Positions 19,701-28,077 of a stretch of DNA of 64,000 nt are shown here, one piece after another. The stretch lies in assembly GCA_038210135.1 (NCBI GenBank), contig JBBQWZ010000040.1, positions 1-64,000 of the forward strand, read 5' to 3'. The stretch's first letter is position 1. Each line of letters begins with the position of its first letter. Source of the DNA: JBBQWZ01 sp038210135. Lineage in GTDB: Bacteria; Acidobacteriota; Terriglobia; Bryobacterales; Bryobacteraceae. The notes under the pieces are model-generated. The model had not been told where the DNA came from, searched no databases, and saw nothing but the letters and a program-made list of their open reading frames with translations. The position numbers were made by a program, and so were the translations under genes.

Positions 19701-19826
19701 CCGAGTCTGCTTGCCTTTACCGGAAATTCTGCGAATGAGACGGCGCTGGCTGGGTTGGGGAAGGTGCGGCCGCCGACGGTGACGTCCGCAAGGCAGATTC
19801 AATTCGGATTGCGGCTGTCGTTCTAG
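16704..19826 (+). CDS. TonB-dependent receptor, Oar-like, with carboxypeptidase-regulatory N-terminus
   Basis: The 1040-residue protein is an outer-membrane receptor of the same family as the gene at 481-3489 but only distantly similar. The start is placed at the ATG of MLKIVFAFLSCLFTLSGQ, where the signal peptide begins; the open frame extends further upstream into the Gfo/Idh gene but that part looks like antisense-type filler. After the regulatory-like domain (about residues 20-105) come the plug segments LPLNGRNYTDFVLLQPGVV and STSINGQDPRSNVYLLDG, then a barrel ending in IQFGLRLSF with a terminal Phe. LNGRNY is a hallmark of this acidobacterial clade. The substrate is unknown. Confidence 0.87.
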   Translation: MLKIVFAFLSCLFTLSGQTSSVLTGRILDATGAILPDSKIVARNSERGIRREVVSSADGRFVFAGLPPGDWQLRVERTGFRTLVRSGVHLSVGETASVDLQMQLGAVDQEVNVQADASQVNTSTSELSYLVSDRTMHDLPLNGRNYTDFVLLQPGVVAYSQRDGGSVVAHGLGTSINGQDPRSNVYLLDGTLMNDFTNGPAGSAANTVLGLETIREYRVATNGYSAEYGRNSGGQISVLSKAGGNAFHGAVYEYFRNDHFDARNFFDPRQIPKFTRNQFGAVLGGPIKRDKTFFFVGFESLREHSGKTIISAVPDSNARNGLLPVPGSSAFTTVAINPNVLPFLNEIPRANAPGAGGGLGNYIWNFNQTTVQDFVSGRLDHNFSARNQIFGRYTYDNANQFLPTDFPQFPRSFLSTNQFATIEFRSVLSPTVLNTARGGFSRTHIGQDVQANTTQNLAPFIPGRGQLGYIDIGGMPRFGTQSSAFLRLTQNVFSFTDDLTWVRGKHFLKAGALIERYQDNEYNGTFSLGGYTFANLQGFLQGTPTRFLGITPNGALDRYWRFTEFGFYAQDDWRVAARLTLNIGLRYEFTTLPVDIYGRDSALLNIYTDAAATPGKLFKNPTHKNISPRFGFAWDVFGNGRTALRGGYGWYFNTNNQQNLIVTITNPPATPRVSISNPTFPNPIFERGLGNTIRPVDYNIKNPNVHQWNLSLQRALPWDFVVTAGYAGSRGVHLLRSGDVNTEIPTKLADGTYFFPATGVRQNPAWTVIELKRSDGNSWYNSGILEIRKRFSKGFSAQSSYTFSRNIDTTQASTFFSDGTNDTTSAFPEYPGFSTNKGLSDYHAKHNWVVNLTYELPSVKSHSATTWLIRDWQASVISSVRSGNPVSLFVANNWSRSRWQPSIGPGLGLDRPSIAPGRTAENAVIGSPNGWFDPTAFVLSPQGTLGNLGRNVLIGPDLRDVDFSLSKRNKLSFLSDHADLQFRVEAFNLMNHPNFALNPPSLLAFTGNSANETALAGLGKVRPPTVTSARQIQFGLRLSF

Positions 19827-19924
19827 ATTTACGAGAGTTGGTTCAGTCGCGGCTTGATGACCGACGTCAGCGTACCCTCCCTGAGGGTCGGGGTTCCATC
19901 CGCGGAGGGCGGCAGTCGCGCCGT
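19827..19924. repeat. GC-rich hairpin-forming intergenic sequence, possibly a dispersed repeat
   Basis: Between two convergent genes lies ACCCTCCCTGAGGGT (19873-19887), an inverted repeat, followed by further G- and C-rich tracts. Its style resembles the dispersed 'ccctccctgagggtcgggg' intergenic repeats of Solibacter-type genomes. No T-run follows on either strand, so I do not call it an intrinsic terminator. Confidence 0.25.
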
Positions 19925-20815
19925 TTAGGAAACCAGCGCGTGGACCACGCGCGTCGCGAGTTGGTCGAAGCTCAGGATTTCGTAGAGCGTAGGATCGCTT
20001 GCGATTTTGGCAACCAGCGCGGCGTGCATCGCATGCCCTGCGCGTTCCGCGATCACGTGGCCTAACAACGGACGTCCGATCAACGCCAGATCGCCGATCA
20101 AGTCGAGCGCTTTGTGGCGGCAGCATTCATCTGGAAAGCGGAGTCCGGCTTCATTCAGGATCCGGCGTTCATCGAAGCAGACCGCGTTTTCAAGCGACGC
20201 GCCGCGAATCAAGCCCATGTTCCGCATTTGATCCAATTCATGCTGGAAACCGAAGGTGCGGGCCGGGGCGATATCGGTTGCGTAGCGTTCCGGCGTGACT
20301 TCCATATCCAGCGCCTGATGTCCAACCAGGGGATGATCCCAGAAGATGTCGCAGGTCAGCAGAAAGCGATCCGACGGCACGATGGTGATCCGCTTTCCGT
20401 TGCCCTCGACGGATACGGGACGGCGGATGCGCAGGTAGCGGCGGCGCTTGCGATAGGTCTTGATTCCGGCCTGTCGGAGCAGTTCGACGAAAGGCAGTCC
20501 GCTGCCATCCAGGATCGGCACTTCGAGGTTGTCGATTTCGATGAATGCGTTGTCGATGCCCATCGAATACAGCACACTCAGCAGGTGCTCGGTGGTTGAA
20601 ATCAGGACGCCTTGCCGCATCAGGCTGGTCGCATAGCTCACTCGCGCCACATGCCGCCAGCTCGCCGGAATGGCAAAATTGTTGAGATCGGTGCGGAGGA
20701 ATACGATGCCGGTCGAAGGGGGAGCGGGGACGATACGAATCTTGACGGGTACGCCGCTGTGGAGGCCAACTCCAGAAGCCTCTACCGGGCGTTGGACGGT
20801 CGTCTCAAATCGCAC
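19925..20815 (-). CDS. lpxC: UDP-3-O-acyl-N-acetylglucosamine deacetylase
   Basis: This zinc enzyme catalyses the committed step of lipid A synthesis. The 296-residue protein begins at a GTG, which is the first usable start after an in-frame stop. Zinc ligands and catalytic segments are visible: TTEHLLSVLYSMGIDN with the first His, LDGSG, RTFGF, CRHKALDLIGDL with the HKxxD pair, and AERAGHAMH with the C-terminal His. Its presence shows an LPS-type outer membrane. It stands alone on the minus strand, divergent from polA across 337 bases. Confidence 0.96.
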   Translation of the reverse strand: MRFETTVQRPVEASGVGLHSGVPVKIRIVPAPPSTGIVFLRTDLNNFAIPASWRHVARVSYATSLMRQGVLISTTEHLLSVLYSMGIDNAFIEIDNLEVPILDGSGLPFVELLRQAGIKTYRKRRRYLRIRRPVSVEGNGKRITIVPSDRFLLTCDIFWDHPLVGHQALDMEVTPERYATDIAPARTFGFQHELDQMRNMGLIRGASLENAVCFDERRILNEAGLRFPDECCRHKALDLIGDLALIGRPLLGHVIAERAGHAMHAALVAKIASDPTLYEILSFDQLATRVVHALVS

Positions 20816-21152
20816 GCTGAGAATCTCTTTTGCGGCTGCTTGGTCGTTCGCTAACTAAGGAGACAAGCATTTGTTCTGTTGATTCCCATTGTATCAAAGC
20901 GGTTGCGGAAGAGTTTGCAGAAGTTTGAAAAAAAAAGAGTTAGCTGATCTGATAGTGGCGTAATTGCCACACTATCCCTAGACTGGGCGTGGTCGAAAAG
21001 CCACGATATGCGAGGGGTGCGGACACACTACCAGCTACCCTTTGCCTGCAGTTCAGACGAGTGCTTTTCGAACACGGGTGACAGGCAGCGGCAAAATATT
21101 TGGAGTGTGAAGCGTGACTGCGGTCCTGCCGCCCGGCAAGTAGAATAGGGCA
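20816..21152. promoter_or_regulatory. Divergent lpxC/polA intergenic region (337 bp)
   Basis: No gene was recognised here. It holds an A-run (GAAAAAAAAAGAG near 20925-20940) and an imperfect inverted repeat, GATAGTGGC...GCCACACTATC, at about 20948-20973. Read on the minus strand, the hairpin precedes a T-run by roughly a dozen bases, so an attenuator or terminator-like element ahead of lpxC is possible but unproven. Both flanking genes start here, so promoters must be present; I could not assign -35/-10 boxes convincingly. Confidence 0.35.
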
Positions 21153-23693
21153 GTGCCTCGTCTCTTTCTGATCGATAGCTTCGGCTTCATTTTCCGCGCG
21201 TTCCACGCCCGTGCGCGGACCGGCGCCCCGCCGATGCGGACGACCGCCGGCATTTCGACCGAAGCGGTGTACATCTTCCACAATATGATGAAGAAGCTCT
21301 GCGAGACGCAGAAGCCGGATTACATGGCGGCGATTTTCGAGTCGACCGGCAAAACCTTCCGCGACGATGCGTTTGCGGACTACAAAGCCAACCGCACGGA
21401 GACGCCGCCCGACCTGCTCGACCAGATTCCGTGGATCAAGAAACTGCTCGAAGCCCAGCGCGTTCCGATTCTCGAGTTTCCGAATTATGAAGCGGATGAT
21501 GTGATCGGAACCCTGGCGCGGCGTTTCGAAGCATCGGGCCTCGAGGTGGTGATCGTATCGAGCGACAAGGACATGCTCCAACTCGTTACCGAACACACTA
21601 CGATGTTCAATCCGATGAAAGAGGACAAGTGGTTCGACATTGCGGAAACGGAAGCGTTTATGGGCGTGAAGCCTTCGCAGGTGGCGGACCTTCTCGCGCT
21701 GAAAGGCGATTCCGTCGATAACATTCCCGGCGCTCCGGGCATCGGCGACAAGGGCGCGAAAGATCTGATCCAGCGCTTCGGTTCGGTCGAGAACGCACTC
21801 GATCATGCGGCTGAAGTCGAGCGCAAAATGTATCGCGAGAGTTTGCAGAATCACCGCGATCAGATTCTACTCAGCAAGCAACTGGCTACCATACACACCG
21901 AAGTTCCGATCGAGGCGACGCTCGAGGACCTGGTCATGCAGCCGGCGGATAAGGCGAAGTTGAAGGAGGTCTACCAAGGGCTCGAGTTCTTCAGTTTCCT
22001 GAAGGAAATGGGGCATGTGGACGACGGGCGGGTCCGCGATTACCAGCGGTTTGAAACGGAGGCGGAGCTCGAGATGTGGGTCGACGGCCTTCCCGCTGAC
22101 GCTTCGATCGCGGTGGCGATTGCGACTCCGAAAGAAGGCATGTTCGATACCCCGCTGCTGGGATTGAGCGCGAGAGAGGCGGAAGGGCGGTCCGTCACGC
22201 CGCCGCTGCCCGAGTCCGCGTGGGTAAAGTTAAAGATCACGCACGATGCGAAATCCGCCATGCAGCAGCTTCGAGCGCTCGGAATCAACGTGGCTAATTT
22301 CGAGCATGATGTGATGCTGTATGCGTTCCTGCTTACGGCGGATCCGGCGACGGCGGACCTTGGCAATCTCACTGGCCGCTTCCTCGATCGGAACCTCGGC
22401 GCGGATCCGGCAGAGCATGCCGAAGCCATGCTGGCGTTGCAACAGAAGTTGAGTCCGGAAGTCGATGCGCAAGGCCTGCGTGAGTTGTACGACACCATCG
22501 ATCTGCCGCTTGCGCCGGTTTTAGCTGATATGGAGAACATCGGAATCCGCGTGGATCCGAGCGCGTTGGCGTCGATGTCGCTGGTAATGGACGGCGAGTT
22601 GCAGCGGCTGTCCGCCCGCATCTATGAGTTGGCGGGGAAAGTGTTCAACATCAATTCTCCTCAGCAGCTGGGCAAGATTCTATTCGAAGACATGGCGATT
22701 CCATTTCCGGGCCGTGCGCCGAAGGGCAAGATTTCGACCGCGGCGGATGTATTGGATCTGCTGTCGGCGGAACACGAAGTGGTCAAGGCAGTTCTCGAAT
22801 ACCGCCAAGTCTCGAAGCTGAAAGGCACGTATGTGGACGCGCTTCCGGCGCTGATCCGCTCGTCCACAGGGAGAGTTCACACGACGTTCAATCAGGTGGG
22901 CGCGGCGACGGGGCGGTTGAGTTCGAATAATCCGAACGTTCAGAATATTCCGATTCGCACGGAAATGGGCCGCGAAATTCGCCGCGCATTTGTCCCCCGG
23001 GAAGGGTGGAAATTGATCGTCGCCGATTATTCGCAAATCGAATTGCGGCTGCTCGCGCACATGTCGCGCGATGCCGTGTTGACGGAAGCGTTCCGCAATG
23101 GTGAAGACATTCATACGCGAACGGCCGCCGAGGTGATGGGCGTTCCGCCGTTAATGGTGACAGTCGAGATGCGCCGTGGCGCCAAGGCCGTCAATTTCGG
23201 CATCGTGTATGGGCAGACTTCTTTCGGATTGGCGGCCTCGCTCGGAATCGATCGCAAGCAAGCGGAGCAGTACATCACCAGTTACTTTGCCCGCTATCAG
23301 GGAGTCCGTAAATTTATCGACGCGACGATCGCCGAGGTGAGGAAAACCGGATATGCGATCACTCTTCATGGACGCAAGCGGCCGATTCCGGATATGCATT
23401 CGCGCAATCCGAATGCGCGCGGATTCGCGGAGCGGACGGCGGTGAACACGCCCTTACAAGGCACGGCTGCGGATCTGATTAAGATCGCCATGATCCGCAT
23501 TGCGAAGGTGCTCGAGGGCCGCCAGACGAAAATGCTGCTGCAGGTGCATGACGAATTGATTTTCGAATGTCCGGAATCCGAAGTCGAAGAAATGCGCAAG
23601 CTGGTGAAGCGTGAAATGGAAAACGTCTATCGCCTGAATGTGCCCCTTGTGGTCGATGTCGGCGTCGGCGATAATTGGCGCGACGCGAAATAA
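21153..23693 (+). CDS. polA: DNA polymerase I
   Basis: This is the repair and Okazaki-fragment polymerase, 846 residues, starting at a GTG. The N-terminal 5'-3' exonuclease (about 1-290) shows DSFGFIFRAFHA, YEADDVIGTLA, SSDKDMLQLV and LKGDSVDNIPGAPGIG. The polymerase domain has motif A (VADYSQIELR, near 623), motif B (RRGAKAVNFGIVYG, near 673) and motif C (LQVHDELIFE, near 796). The middle region (about 300-450) occupies the place of the 3'-5' exonuclease, but the acidic DxE motif is absent (it reads SIAVAIATPKEG) and the next motif reads THDAKSAMQQL rather than one with the expected catalytic Asp. Proofreading is therefore probably lost, as in Taq-type enzymes. Confidence 0.96.
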   Translation: MPRLFLIDSFGFIFRAFHARARTGAPPMRTTAGISTEAVYIFHNMMKKLCETQKPDYMAAIFESTGKTFRDDAFADYKANRTETPPDLLDQIPWIKKLLEAQRVPILEFPNYEADDVIGTLARRFEASGLEVVIVSSDKDMLQLVTEHTTMFNPMKEDKWFDIAETEAFMGVKPSQVADLLALKGDSVDNIPGAPGIGDKGAKDLIQRFGSVENALDHAAEVERKMYRESLQNHRDQILLSKQLATIHTEVPIEATLEDLVMQPADKAKLKEVYQGLEFFSFLKEMGHVDDGRVRDYQRFETEAELEMWVDGLPADASIAVAIATPKEGMFDTPLLGLSAREAEGRSVTPPLPESAWVKLKITHDAKSAMQQLRALGINVANFEHDVMLYAFLLTADPATADLGNLTGRFLDRNLGADPAEHAEAMLALQQKLSPEVDAQGLRELYDTIDLPLAPVLADMENIGIRVDPSALASMSLVMDGELQRLSARIYELAGKVFNINSPQQLGKILFEDMAIPFPGRAPKGKISTAADVLDLLSAEHEVVKAVLEYRQVSKLKGTYVDALPALIRSSTGRVHTTFNQVGAATGRLSSNNPNVQNIPIRTEMGREIRRAFVPREGWKLIVADYSQIELRLLAHMSRDAVLTEAFRNGEDIHTRTAAEVMGVPPLMVTVEMRRGAKAVNFGIVYGQTSFGLAASLGIDRKQAEQYITSYFARYQGVRKFIDATIAEVRKTGYAITLHGRKRPIPDMHSRNPNARGFAERTAVNTPLQGTAADLIKIAMIRIAKVLEGRQTKMLLQVHDELIFECPESEVEEMRKLVKREMENVYRLNVPLVVDVGVGDNWRDAK

Positions 23694-23730
23694 ACCCGAT
23701 CCGGATTCTGGGTTCATCCGTTCATTTCAC

Positions 23731-23863
23731 ATGACTCGACTGGTTTACGATCGTCTTGGTCGCCGGCGTAATGGCCTCCGTGGCCCGTGCCGAGGACTTG
23801 ACCGCCAAGCTCAACGCGATCCAGTTTGCAAACGACATCGGAAAGCAATTGAGGAATAGCTGA
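23731..23863 (+). pseudogene. Possible tiny secreted-protein gene with a one-base frameshift
   Basis: From the ATG at 23731 the first codons give MTRLV, and in a shifted frame the text continues FTIVLVAGVMASVARAEDL, then TAKLNAIQFANDIGKQLRNS and a stop at 23861. Joined, this would be a signal peptide with a typical ARA-E cleavage site plus a short helical mature part. As written, the shift breaks it; a 30-residue product from the internal ATG at 23771 is also possible. There is no homologue that I recognise, so the call is weak. Confidence 0.25.
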
Positions 23864-23868
23864 CACGC

Positions 23869-24501
23869 ATGCGCGCCCTCGTATTCGCAGTTCTGGTTGC
23901 CTTAGCGGGCTGCTCCTCGCCCGACAAAAAAGCCGAGGCGAAGCCGGAAATGCCCGCGGCCGCACCCGACGTGTTTCGGGTCGAGTTCGTCACGACAAAG
24001 GGCAACTTCGCGGTCGAAGTGGCGAAGGCCTCCGCGCCTTTTGGAGCGGAACGTTTTTACGAATTGGTTCGCAAGAAATATTTCGACGAAGCGCGCTTCT
24101 ACCGCGTGATGCCGAAATTCGTGGCGCAGTTCGGGATCCATCGCGATCCGGAAGTGTCTAAACTGTGGCGTCAGCTGAAGATCGTGGACGACAAGCAGAA
24201 AGAGAAGAACGCACGGGGCACGATGGCGTTCGCGCAGGACGGGGCCAATTCGCGAACCACGCAGATCTTCATCAACCTCGGCGACAACCGCGCCAAGCTC
24301 GACGGAAAGGGCTTCGTTCCGTTCGGCAAAGTGATCGAGGGAATGGAAGTCTGCGATCAGTTGTACGGCGGCTACGGTGAGATTGCTCCGCGCGGACCTG
24401 GTCCGGACGCTGTCAAAGCCGAAGCGCAGGGCAACGAATACCTGGTTCCGCACTACCCGAAGCTCGATGCCATCAAAAAAGTGGTGTTGATCGATCGATA
24501 G
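23869..24501 (+). CDS. Lipoprotein peptidyl-prolyl cis-trans isomerase (cyclophilin type)
   Basis: The 210-residue protein has a short lipoprotein signal (MRALVFAVLVALAGC, with lipobox LAGC), so it is expected to be membrane-anchored outside the cytoplasm. The mature part is a cyclophilin: FVTTKGNFAVEV, FYELVRKKYFDEARFYRV, GTMAFAQDGANSRTTQIFINLG and FVPFGKVIEGMEV are the usual strands and active-site loops. It probably assists folding of periplasmic or outer-membrane proteins. It starts a packed plus-strand series running to 28077. Confidence 0.9.
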   Translation: MRALVFAVLVALAGCSSPDKKAEAKPEMPAAAPDVFRVEFVTTKGNFAVEVAKASAPFGAERFYELVRKKYFDEARFYRVMPKFVAQFGIHRDPEVSKLWRQLKIVDDKQKEKNARGTMAFAQDGANSRTTQIFINLGDNRAKLDGKGFVPFGKVIEGMEVCDQLYGGYGEIAPRGPGPDAVKAEAQGNEYLVPHYPKLDAIKKVVLIDR

Positions 24502-24528
24502 CCGCCGGGCCGCGGTACCCTCGTACAA

Positions 24529-25134
24529 GTGCGCGCGGCTGTCCAACAAATTCCGAACCTTCTCACGCTGGCGCGGATACTCCTCGTCCCCGTCGTTGGA
24601 ATCTACATTTGGCGCCGCGAGTACATCTACGCGGCGGCTTGGTTCGCCATCGCCGGAATCACCGACGCTCTCGACGGCTGGCTCGCGCGAAAGCTCGGAG
24701 CGTCGTCGCGGTTCGGACTCTTTGCGGATCCGATCGCCGACAAGATCCTGTTAAGCACCATGTTCGTGGTCCTCGCGATTGACCGCGTTCTGCCGTGGTG
24801 GTTCAGCGGCTTGGTTCTGGGGCGCGACCTGGTGATCTTATTAATGGCGCTTGTCGGCCTCGCCTTCACCAAGCACCGCGGCTTTCCTCCGTCGGTCTGG
24901 GGCAAACTCTCGACGCTGGTGCAGATTCTCTATCTGCTGATGCTTCTTCTCAATCACGGTGGATTGGACGCGCGAGGCATCGAAATCGACATCGAAAAAG
25001 TACTCTACTGGGCAGTGATCGGGCTGACAGTGTGGAGCGGTTTGCACTATATGTCAGTTGCGCTCAAACTGTTGCGCGGCACGGCGACGAATGCACCGGC
25101 GGGTTCGATTGACGCCGTTCCGATCGGGGAGTAG
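24529..25134 (+). CDS. pgsA: CDP-alcohol phosphatidyltransferase, PgsA-like
   Basis: This is a membrane enzyme of phospholipid synthesis, most likely CDP-diacylglycerol-glycerol-3-phosphate 3-phosphatidyltransferase. The 201-residue protein starts at a GTG with VQQIPNLLTLARILLVP, the usual PgsA opening, and carries the complete CDP-alcohol motif D-x2-DG-x2-AR-x8-G-x3-D-x3-D (DALDGWLAR, then GLFADPIADK). Four to six hydrophobic segments follow. The symbol rests on the N-terminal similarity; a cardiolipin-type or other CDP-alcohol enzyme cannot be excluded. Confidence 0.82.
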   Translation: MRAAVQQIPNLLTLARILLVPVVGIYIWRREYIYAAAWFAIAGITDALDGWLARKLGASSRFGLFADPIADKILLSTMFVVLAIDRVLPWWFSGLVLGRDLVILLMALVGLAFTKHRGFPPSVWGKLSTLVQILYLLMLLLNHGGLDARGIEIDIEKVLYWAVIGLTVWSGLHYMSVALKLLRGTATNAPAGSIDAVPIGE

Positions 25135-25144
25135 TCTGAAAGTA

Positions 25145-25720
25145 ATGGCGAGGGCAATTATCCGTTATACGCCGAGCCGGATTTACGCGGCCGCGACGAT
25201 CGTCGCGCTCGCGGCGTCCGCGTTTTCGGTGTGGTGCGGATTGCGCTGGCACCCGGCGTTTCTGCCCGCCTCGCTGCTCTTCTTAGGCGCTCTGTTCACG
25301 GGATGGCTGGCGATGCGTCCGCCGATTGAAATCTACGAATCGCATTTGAAGATCGGCGCGATTCAGATTCCCTGGCTGCAGATTCATCGGGTGGACCGCA
25401 CCGGTTGGGTTTCGCCGCTCGGCGTCCACCTGACGATGCATGGCGGCGAGCGAATTCTGGTGCTGTATCCCGGCGACTTGGATTCCGCCAACAGCTTGTT
25501 GCGTCATCTCCGCCGCAGCGCCAGGGAAGCGCTTCTCGATGGCGTTCCGTATCGCCAATTCTGGGGCGAAGTTCTTACGGCCGCGCCGGAGCGTAAGCAA
25601 CTTGCTTCTCCCCGACAGCCGCTCTTGCTGCCCGACGACGAAGCCGAAGTCGAGCGCATGTTCCAACGGTTGAAGTCGGTCGGCCACCTGGATTCCAAGA
25701 ACTCGGCAGACGAGAGTTAA
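25145..25720 (+). CDS. Small membrane protein with PH-like domain, unknown function
   Basis: The 191-residue protein has two adjacent hydrophobic segments (about residues 12-30 and 35-55: YAAATIVALAASAFSVW and FLPASLLFLGALFTGWLA). The cytoplasmic segment after them begins IEIYESHLKIGAIQIPWLQI and continues RVDRTGWVSPLGV and GERILVLYPGD. This pattern of two membrane helices followed by strands resembles bacterial PH-domain membrane proteins (YcxB/DUF304-like). The ATG lies 10 bases after the pgsA stop, and the next gene begins 3 bases after this stop, so it is part of the same unit. The function is unknown. Confidence 0.7.
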   Translation: MARAIIRYTPSRIYAAATIVALAASAFSVWCGLRWHPAFLPASLLFLGALFTGWLAMRPPIEIYESHLKIGAIQIPWLQIHRVDRTGWVSPLGVHLTMHGGERILVLYPGDLDSANSLLRHLRRSAREALLDGVPYRQFWGEVLTAAPERKQLASPRQPLLLPDDEAEVERMFQRLKSVGHLDSKNSADES

Positions 25721-25723
25721 CGA

Positions 25724-26338
25724 GTGGCGCGTTCGCAGCGCGGCAAGGCCGCCCGATGGTTCCGATTCCTTGTTGTCCTGATTGTGCTCGCCTCGGGCGC
25801 GTACCTGTTCCGCGCCTGGATTTTGCCTCCTGTCGGTCAATTCCTGGTGCGCACGGATCCGCCTCAGAAGGCGGAAGTGATCGTATTGTTGGCCGGAGAC
25901 ACGTCTGGATTCCGAATCCGCAAAGCGGCGGAACTGGCGCAGCAGGGACTTGCCCCCAAGATCCTGGTCAGCGGGCCGGACGGGCTTTACGGCGGCTACG
26001 AATGCGATTTCGCGATCGACTATGCCGTGAAGCAAGGATTTCCCGCGTCCCTTTTTGAGCGTGTTCCGCACACCGCCCGATCCACTAAGACGGAAGCCGA
26101 GGTCTTCATTCCCCTTCTGCGCAAGATGGGAGTCAAACACTACATCTTGTTTTCGAGCGACTTCCATACGCGCCGGGCGGGGAAGATTTTCCGTGCCGCG
26201 GGTCCGGATCTGGAAGTCACGGTTCTCGGCGCGGCCCATCCCGGCTTGAATCTTTCGACATGGTGGACCGATCGCGAGGCGCAAAAAACGGTTTGGGCTG
26301 AATTTCAGAAAACCGTAACAGGACCGCTTGGGCTGTGA
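25724..26338 (+). CDS. YdcF/SanA/ElyC-family membrane protein (DUF218)
   Basis: The 204-residue protein starts at a GTG and has one N-terminal membrane segment (FLVVLIVLASGAYLFRAWIL). The DUF218 core follows: EVIVLLAGDTSGFRIRKAAEL, ILVSG, TKTEAEVFIPLL and ILFSSDFHTRRAGKIF. The family includes ElyC and SanA, which affect envelope integrity and the undecaprenyl carrier pool in enterobacteria; the biochemical activity is not settled. Its stop overlaps the GTG of the following ABC exporter (GTGA), so translation is coupled. Confidence 0.82.
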   Translation: MARSQRGKAARWFRFLVVLIVLASGAYLFRAWILPPVGQFLVRTDPPQKAEVIVLLAGDTSGFRIRKAAELAQQGLAPKILVSGPDGLYGGYECDFAIDYAVKQGFPASLFERVPHTARSTKTEAEVFIPLLRKMGVKHYILFSSDFHTRRAGKIFRAAGPDLEVTVLGAAHPGLNLSTWWTDREAQKTVWAEFQKTVTGPLGL

Positions 26339-28077
26339 AGCGATCCATCCAATTCTTGCTGCCCTATTTGCTCCGACATCGTCGGAGCCTGATCATTGGC
26401 ATGGGCTCGCTGGTCGTGAAAGACATCCTGGGCGCCGCGCTACCGCTGGTCATCCGCCAGAGCGTGGATCAGATGACACGGGCTTTTCGCCTCGAAACGG
26501 TCCTGTGGCTGGCGGCTGCTCTCGCCGGACTGTCGGTCGTCAAGGGCATCTTTCAATATTGGATGCGCGTGACCTTGATCGGTCTGTCGCGCGATATCGA
26601 ATACGAATTGCGGAACCAGCTGTTCTCGAAGCTGGTGACGCTCGATCACGAATACTACGGCAGGAATCGCACGGGCGATATTCTGGCGCGGGCGACCAAC
26701 GACTTGAATGCGGTCCGCATGATGCTGGGTCCGGCTGTCATGTACTGGTTCGAGACTTCGCTCACGCTGGTGCTTGCGATCGGCGTCATGATGTATGTCG
26801 ATCCGCGGCTGACTTGGCTCGCGCTACTGCCGGCTCCGCTGGTAAGCTTCGCTGTCATCTTTTTTGGACGGCGGATTCACGATCGCTTTGAAGCCATTCA
26901 GGCGATGTTCTCCGATATCTCGAGCCGCGTGCAGGAAAACCTCGCCGGCGTCCGCGTGGTCCGCGCGTACGCGCAAGAGGACGCCGAAATCGCCCACTTC
27001 GAAGTTCTCAATCGCGAATACATCGCGCAGAATATTCGCTTGGCAAGGCTGTCCGGCTTCTTCATGCCGCTGCTGCAGGGCTTGACGGCGATGGGCTTTC
27101 TCATTGTTCTATGGGCGGGCGGATATCGCGTGCTCCAAGGCACCCTGACTCTCGGCAGCTTCGTGATGTTCAACACTTACATGGGCATGCTGATCTGGCC
27201 CATGATCGCGATGGGGTGGGTGGTGAACCTGATGCAGCGCGGAACCGCCTCGCTGAACCGGATCCGCGAGATTCTGGAGCAGCGTCCCGCGATTGAGGCT
27301 CCGGCGAATCCTGTCGCGCTACCGAAGCCCGTGCGGGGCGATGTCGAACTACGCGATGTCTCCGTCCGGTTCGGCGACCGCGCCGCGCTTTCTAACGTTC
27401 AACTCCGTATTGAGGAGGGATCGACCGTCGCGATCGTAGGGCACACCGGGAGCGGAAAAACGACGCTCGTCAACGTCATTGCGCGGCTCTTGGATCCGAC
27501 CTCCGGTGCGGTGTTCCTCGATGGAGTCGATTTGCGAACGTTGGATCCCGAAGAGATCCGGCGGCAGATTGGCTTCGTTCCGCAGGAAACCTACCTCTTT
27601 AGCGCCACGCTCGGCGAAAATATCGCGTTCGGGGTCAGGGAAGCGAGCGCCAGTCAGATTCGAGACGCTGCGGAAGTTGCTGGGCTAGGTCCGGATCTGG
27701 ATTCCTTCCCGAACGGTTTGGATACCGTCGTCGGCGAGAGGGGCTTGACGCTCTCCGGCGGCCAGAAGCAGCGGACCGCCATTGCGCGCGCGATTCTTCG
27801 CAATCCGCGAATCCTGATTCTCGACGACGCGCTCTCGAGCGTGGATACGCTCACCGAAGAGCGGATCCTGCGCGCTCTGACCACGCTGATGCGCGATCGC
27901 ACCACCATCCTGATTTCGCATCGGGTCTCAACCGTGCGTCACGCCAGCCGCATCTTCGTGATCGAGAACGGCGGCGTCGCGGAGCAGGGCAGCCACGACC
28001 ATCTGGTCGCGTCCGGCGGTTACTACGCGGATCTATACCAGAAGCAATTGCTCGAGGAAGAGCTGGAAGCGATCTAG
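26335..28077 (+). CDS. ABC exporter half-transporter, degenerate-site type (TM287/YheI-like)
   Basis: The 580-residue half-exporter has six membrane helices (about residues 1-310) fused to an ATPase domain. Walker A is GHTGSGKTT, the signature is LSGGQKQR and the H-loop is ISHR. Walker B reads LILDDALSSVD, with Asp in place of the catalytic Glu. In heterodimeric exporters (TM287/288, BmrCD, YheI/YheH) that Asp marks the subunit carrying the inactive ATP site, so this protein should need a partner. No partner gene adjoins it; a candidate lies at 53732-55549. It starts at a GTG overlapping the DUF218 stop, and its own TAG stop is the first codon-size piece of the 91-bp repeat that follows. Confidence 0.9.
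   Translation: MKRSIQFLLPYLLRHRRSLIIGMGSLVVKDILGAALPLVIRQSVDQMTRAFRLETVLWLAAALAGLSVVKGIFQYWMRVTLIGLSRDIEYELRNQLFSKLVTLDHEYYGRNRTGDILARATNDLNAVRMMLGPAVMYWFETSLTLVLAIGVMMYVDPRLTWLALLPAPLVSFAVIFFGRRIHDRFEAIQAMFSDISSRVQENLAGVRVVRAYAQEDAEIAHFEVLNREYIAQNIRLARLSGFFMPLLQGLTAMGFLIVLWAGGYRVLQGTLTLGSFVMFNTYMGMLIWPMIAMGWVVNLMQRGTASLNRIREILEQRPAIEAPANPVALPKPVRGDVELRDVSVRFGDRAALSNVQLRIEEGSTVAIVGHTGSGKTTLVNVIARLLDPTSGAVFLDGVDLRTLDPEEIRRQIGFVPQETYLFSATLGENIAFGVREASASQIRDAAEVAGLGPDLDSFPNGLDTVVGERGLTLSGGQKQRTAIARAILRNPRILILDDALSSVDTLTEERILRALTTLMRDRTTILISHRVSTVRHASRIFVIENGGVAEQGSHDHLVASGGYYADLYQKQLLEEELEAI

Noticed and set aside
20940..21854. 304-residue minus-strand open frame
   Set aside because: Antisense to polA; no recognisable domain, His/Arg-rich shadow.
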